A stretch of 5,288 nucleotides of DNA, taken from positions 1 through 5,288 of the forward strand of contig JANNFB010000312.1 in the NCBI GenBank assembly GCA_031379365.1, given 5' to 3'. This DNA is from CADEEN01 sp031379365 (GTDB lineage Bacteria > Pseudomonadota > Gammaproteobacteria > Burkholderiales > Burkholderiaceae_C). Positions 4,287 through 5,288 of the stretch are shown here, piece by piece. Position numbers and translations under genes: made by a program. Each line of letters starts with the position of its first letter. Position 1 is the stretch's first letter. The notes beneath the pieces were generated by a model that saw only the letters and a program-made list of their open reading frames with translations, searched no databases and was not told the DNA's origin.

Positions 4287-5288
4287 TCAGGCCACGCCCG
4301 CTGCGGCATTGACGGACGCGCGGTCAACGCCGAGCTTGGCCGCGGCGTCGAGGATCTCCCGCCACGTTGTCGCATCGACGGGCACACCCGCGGCGCTGCG
4401 CCGCGCCTTCGATGCGCGCTCGGGTTCGCCGGCAAACTGCACCGCATCGAAACCCTCGCGCGGCGGCGATGCCTTGACCCAGTCGATGTAGGCCAGCGCT
4501 TCGGCCTCGAAGGCGGCGCGGTCGCCGAGACCCGCAGGGTCCACGAGCACGCTGAACATGCCGTTCAGGATGCGGCGCTGCGTGCTGTCGTTGTCGCGCT
4601 GCGTCATGCCCGCGGCCAGGGCGCCGCCGAGCAACTCGCACATCGTGGCCAGGCCGTAGCCCTTGTGGCCGCCGAAGGTGAGCAAGGCGCCGAAGGGCGG
4701 CACCACGGTGAAGCGCGGCTCGCGCGTGGGGCGGCCCTGGTCGTCGATGAGGTGGTCGGGCGGCACCAGCTCACCCTTGTTCATGGCAACCCGCGTCTTG
4801 CCCTGCGCGATCACGCTGGTGGCGAAGTCCAGGATCACCGGGGGCCGGCCCGTGAAAGGCACGCCGGCGCAGAAGGGGTTGGTGCCGAAGCGCGCGTCGG
4901 CGCCGCCGAAGGGCGCCACGATGCCGCGCGCGATGACGTTGACGAAGTGCAGCGAAACCAGCCCCGCGGCCGCCGCCTGCTCGGCCCAGGCGCCGATGCG
5001 GCCCAGGTGGTGCGCATTGCCCAGGGCCACGATGCAGCTGCCGTGTTCGCGCGCCCGCGAAATGCCCAAGGCCATGGCTTCCTGGCCCACCACCTGGCCG
5101 AAGCCCGCGCCGCCGTCCAGGCGCAGCAGGGCGCCGCCATCGAGCAGGACGCTGATGTGGGTGTTGGGCTTGAGGCCGCCTTGCAGGTAGGCCTCGGCAT
5201 AGCGCGGCAGCATGCCGATGCCGTGCGAGTCGTGGCCAGTCAGGTTGGCCTCGATCAGGTTCGAGGCCACGGCCTCGACTTCGGCCTC
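4287..5288 (-). CDS. Malate/L-lactate dehydrogenase-family oxidoreductase, YbiC/HcxB-like (5' end outside window)
   Basis: This is an NAD(P)H-dependent 2-hydroxyacid/2-ketoacid oxidoreductase of the PF02615 fold, which is unrelated to classical lactate dehydrogenases. The frame is open through the right edge, so 333 residues are visible. A GTG at 5270 is available but lies inside the conserved N-terminal helix; family members are about 340-360 residues, so roughly 25-30 are missing. Counting from the codon at 5270, I see GHDSHGIGMLPRY (12-24, with the family's catalytic-site His), FGQVVGQEAMALGI (57-70), GNAHHLGRIGAWAEQ (84-98), RFGTNPFCAGVPF (127-139), LDFATS (147-152) and FGGHKGYGLATMCELLGGAL (199-218). 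From memory these blocks resemble E. coli YbiC (HcxB, hydroxycarboxylate dehydrogenase) more than ureidoglycolate or diketogulonate reductases. The exact substrate is not determined. No neighbouring gene in the window fixes a pathway. Confidence 0.9.
   Translation of the reverse strand, partial: EAEVEAVASNLIEANLTGHDSHGIGMLPRYAEAYLQGGLKPNTHISVLLDGGALLRLDGGAGFGQVVGQEAMALGISRAREHGSCIVALGNAHHLGRIGAWAEQAAAAGLVSLHFVNVIARGIVAPFGGADARFGTNPFCAGVPFTGRPPVILDFATSVIAQGKTRVAMNKGELVPPDHLIDDQGRPTREPRFTVVPPFGALLTFGGHKGYGLATMCELLGGALAAGMTQRDNDSTQRRILNGMFSVLVDPAGLGDRAAFEAEALAYIDWVKASPPREGFDAVQFAGEPERASKARRSAAGVPVDATTWREILDAAAKLGVDRASVNAAAGVA

Noticed and set aside
4234..4311. Short plus-strand frame of about 25 codons in the gap before the dehydrogenase
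   Set aside because: There is no Shine-Dalgarno sequence, it runs into the 3' end of the antisense dehydrogenase, and no motif is visible.
4663..5190. 175-residue plus-strand frame opposite the dehydrogenase
   Set aside because: It lies antisense to a clearly conserved enzyme, and its composition (Pro, Arg, Ser, Ala) shows no domain.
4287..5270. GTG at 5270 as the true start of the dehydrogenase
   Set aside because: The frame stays open to the right edge, and the residues before the GTG continue the helix typical of the family N-terminus. The gene is better described as cut by the window edge.
1..5288. CRISPR array, insertion sequence, tRNA or rRNA
   Set aside because: I found no regularly spaced repeats, transposase fragments, terminal inverted repeats with flanking duplications, or cloverleaf and rRNA-like segments.

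Overview
This is a GC-rich window (about 65-70% by hand counts of sampled rows) with tight bacterial gene packing, ATGA and TAATG overlaps, and strong G/C at third codon positions. The protein flavours fit a betaproteobacterium, probably Burkholderiales/Comamonadaceae. That placement comes from pattern memory; no search was run.

Layout. (1) Bases 1-2079, plus strand: the 3' end of an unidentified gene, then two ATP-binding subunits of a peptide/nickel-type (Dpp/Opp) ABC importer. All are joined by 4-base ATGA overlaps. This is the distal part of an uptake operon whose permease and binding-protein genes would lie to the left. (2) 2094-2804, minus strand: a haloacid dehalogenase type II-like HAD hydrolase, convergent with the ABC operon. 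Its best start is an internal GTG at 2804, because the longer reading frame would run into the next gene's start. (3) 2805-2934: a divergent regulatory gap holding a 22-bp imperfect palindrome and a plausible sigma-70 promoter. (4) 2935-3771, plus strand: a compact three-gene operon. It encodes an MNT nucleotidyltransferase (MntA-like antitoxin), a HEPN/DUF86 ribonuclease toxin (HepT-like), and a 66-residue protein of unknown function joined by a TAATG overlap with its own Shine-Dalgarno sequence. (5) 3776-4186, minus strand: an unknown protein with two predicted membrane segments, meeting the 66-residue gene tail to tail across a small hairpin that contains both stop codons. (6) 4187-4286: a 100-base gap. 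(7) 4287 to the right edge, minus strand: a malate/L-lactate dehydrogenase-family (PF02615) oxidoreductase resembling E. coli YbiC/HcxB, with its N-terminus outside the window.

The most interesting unit is the MNT-HEPN pair with its third gene. The pair matches a known toxin-antitoxin design: MNT AMPylates a tyrosine in the HEPN RX4HXY motif and both key motifs are intact. The small third protein is not a component of that system that I recognise. The ABC, HAD and dehydrogenase genes look like ordinary metabolic genes, and nothing in the window shows that they work together as one pathway.
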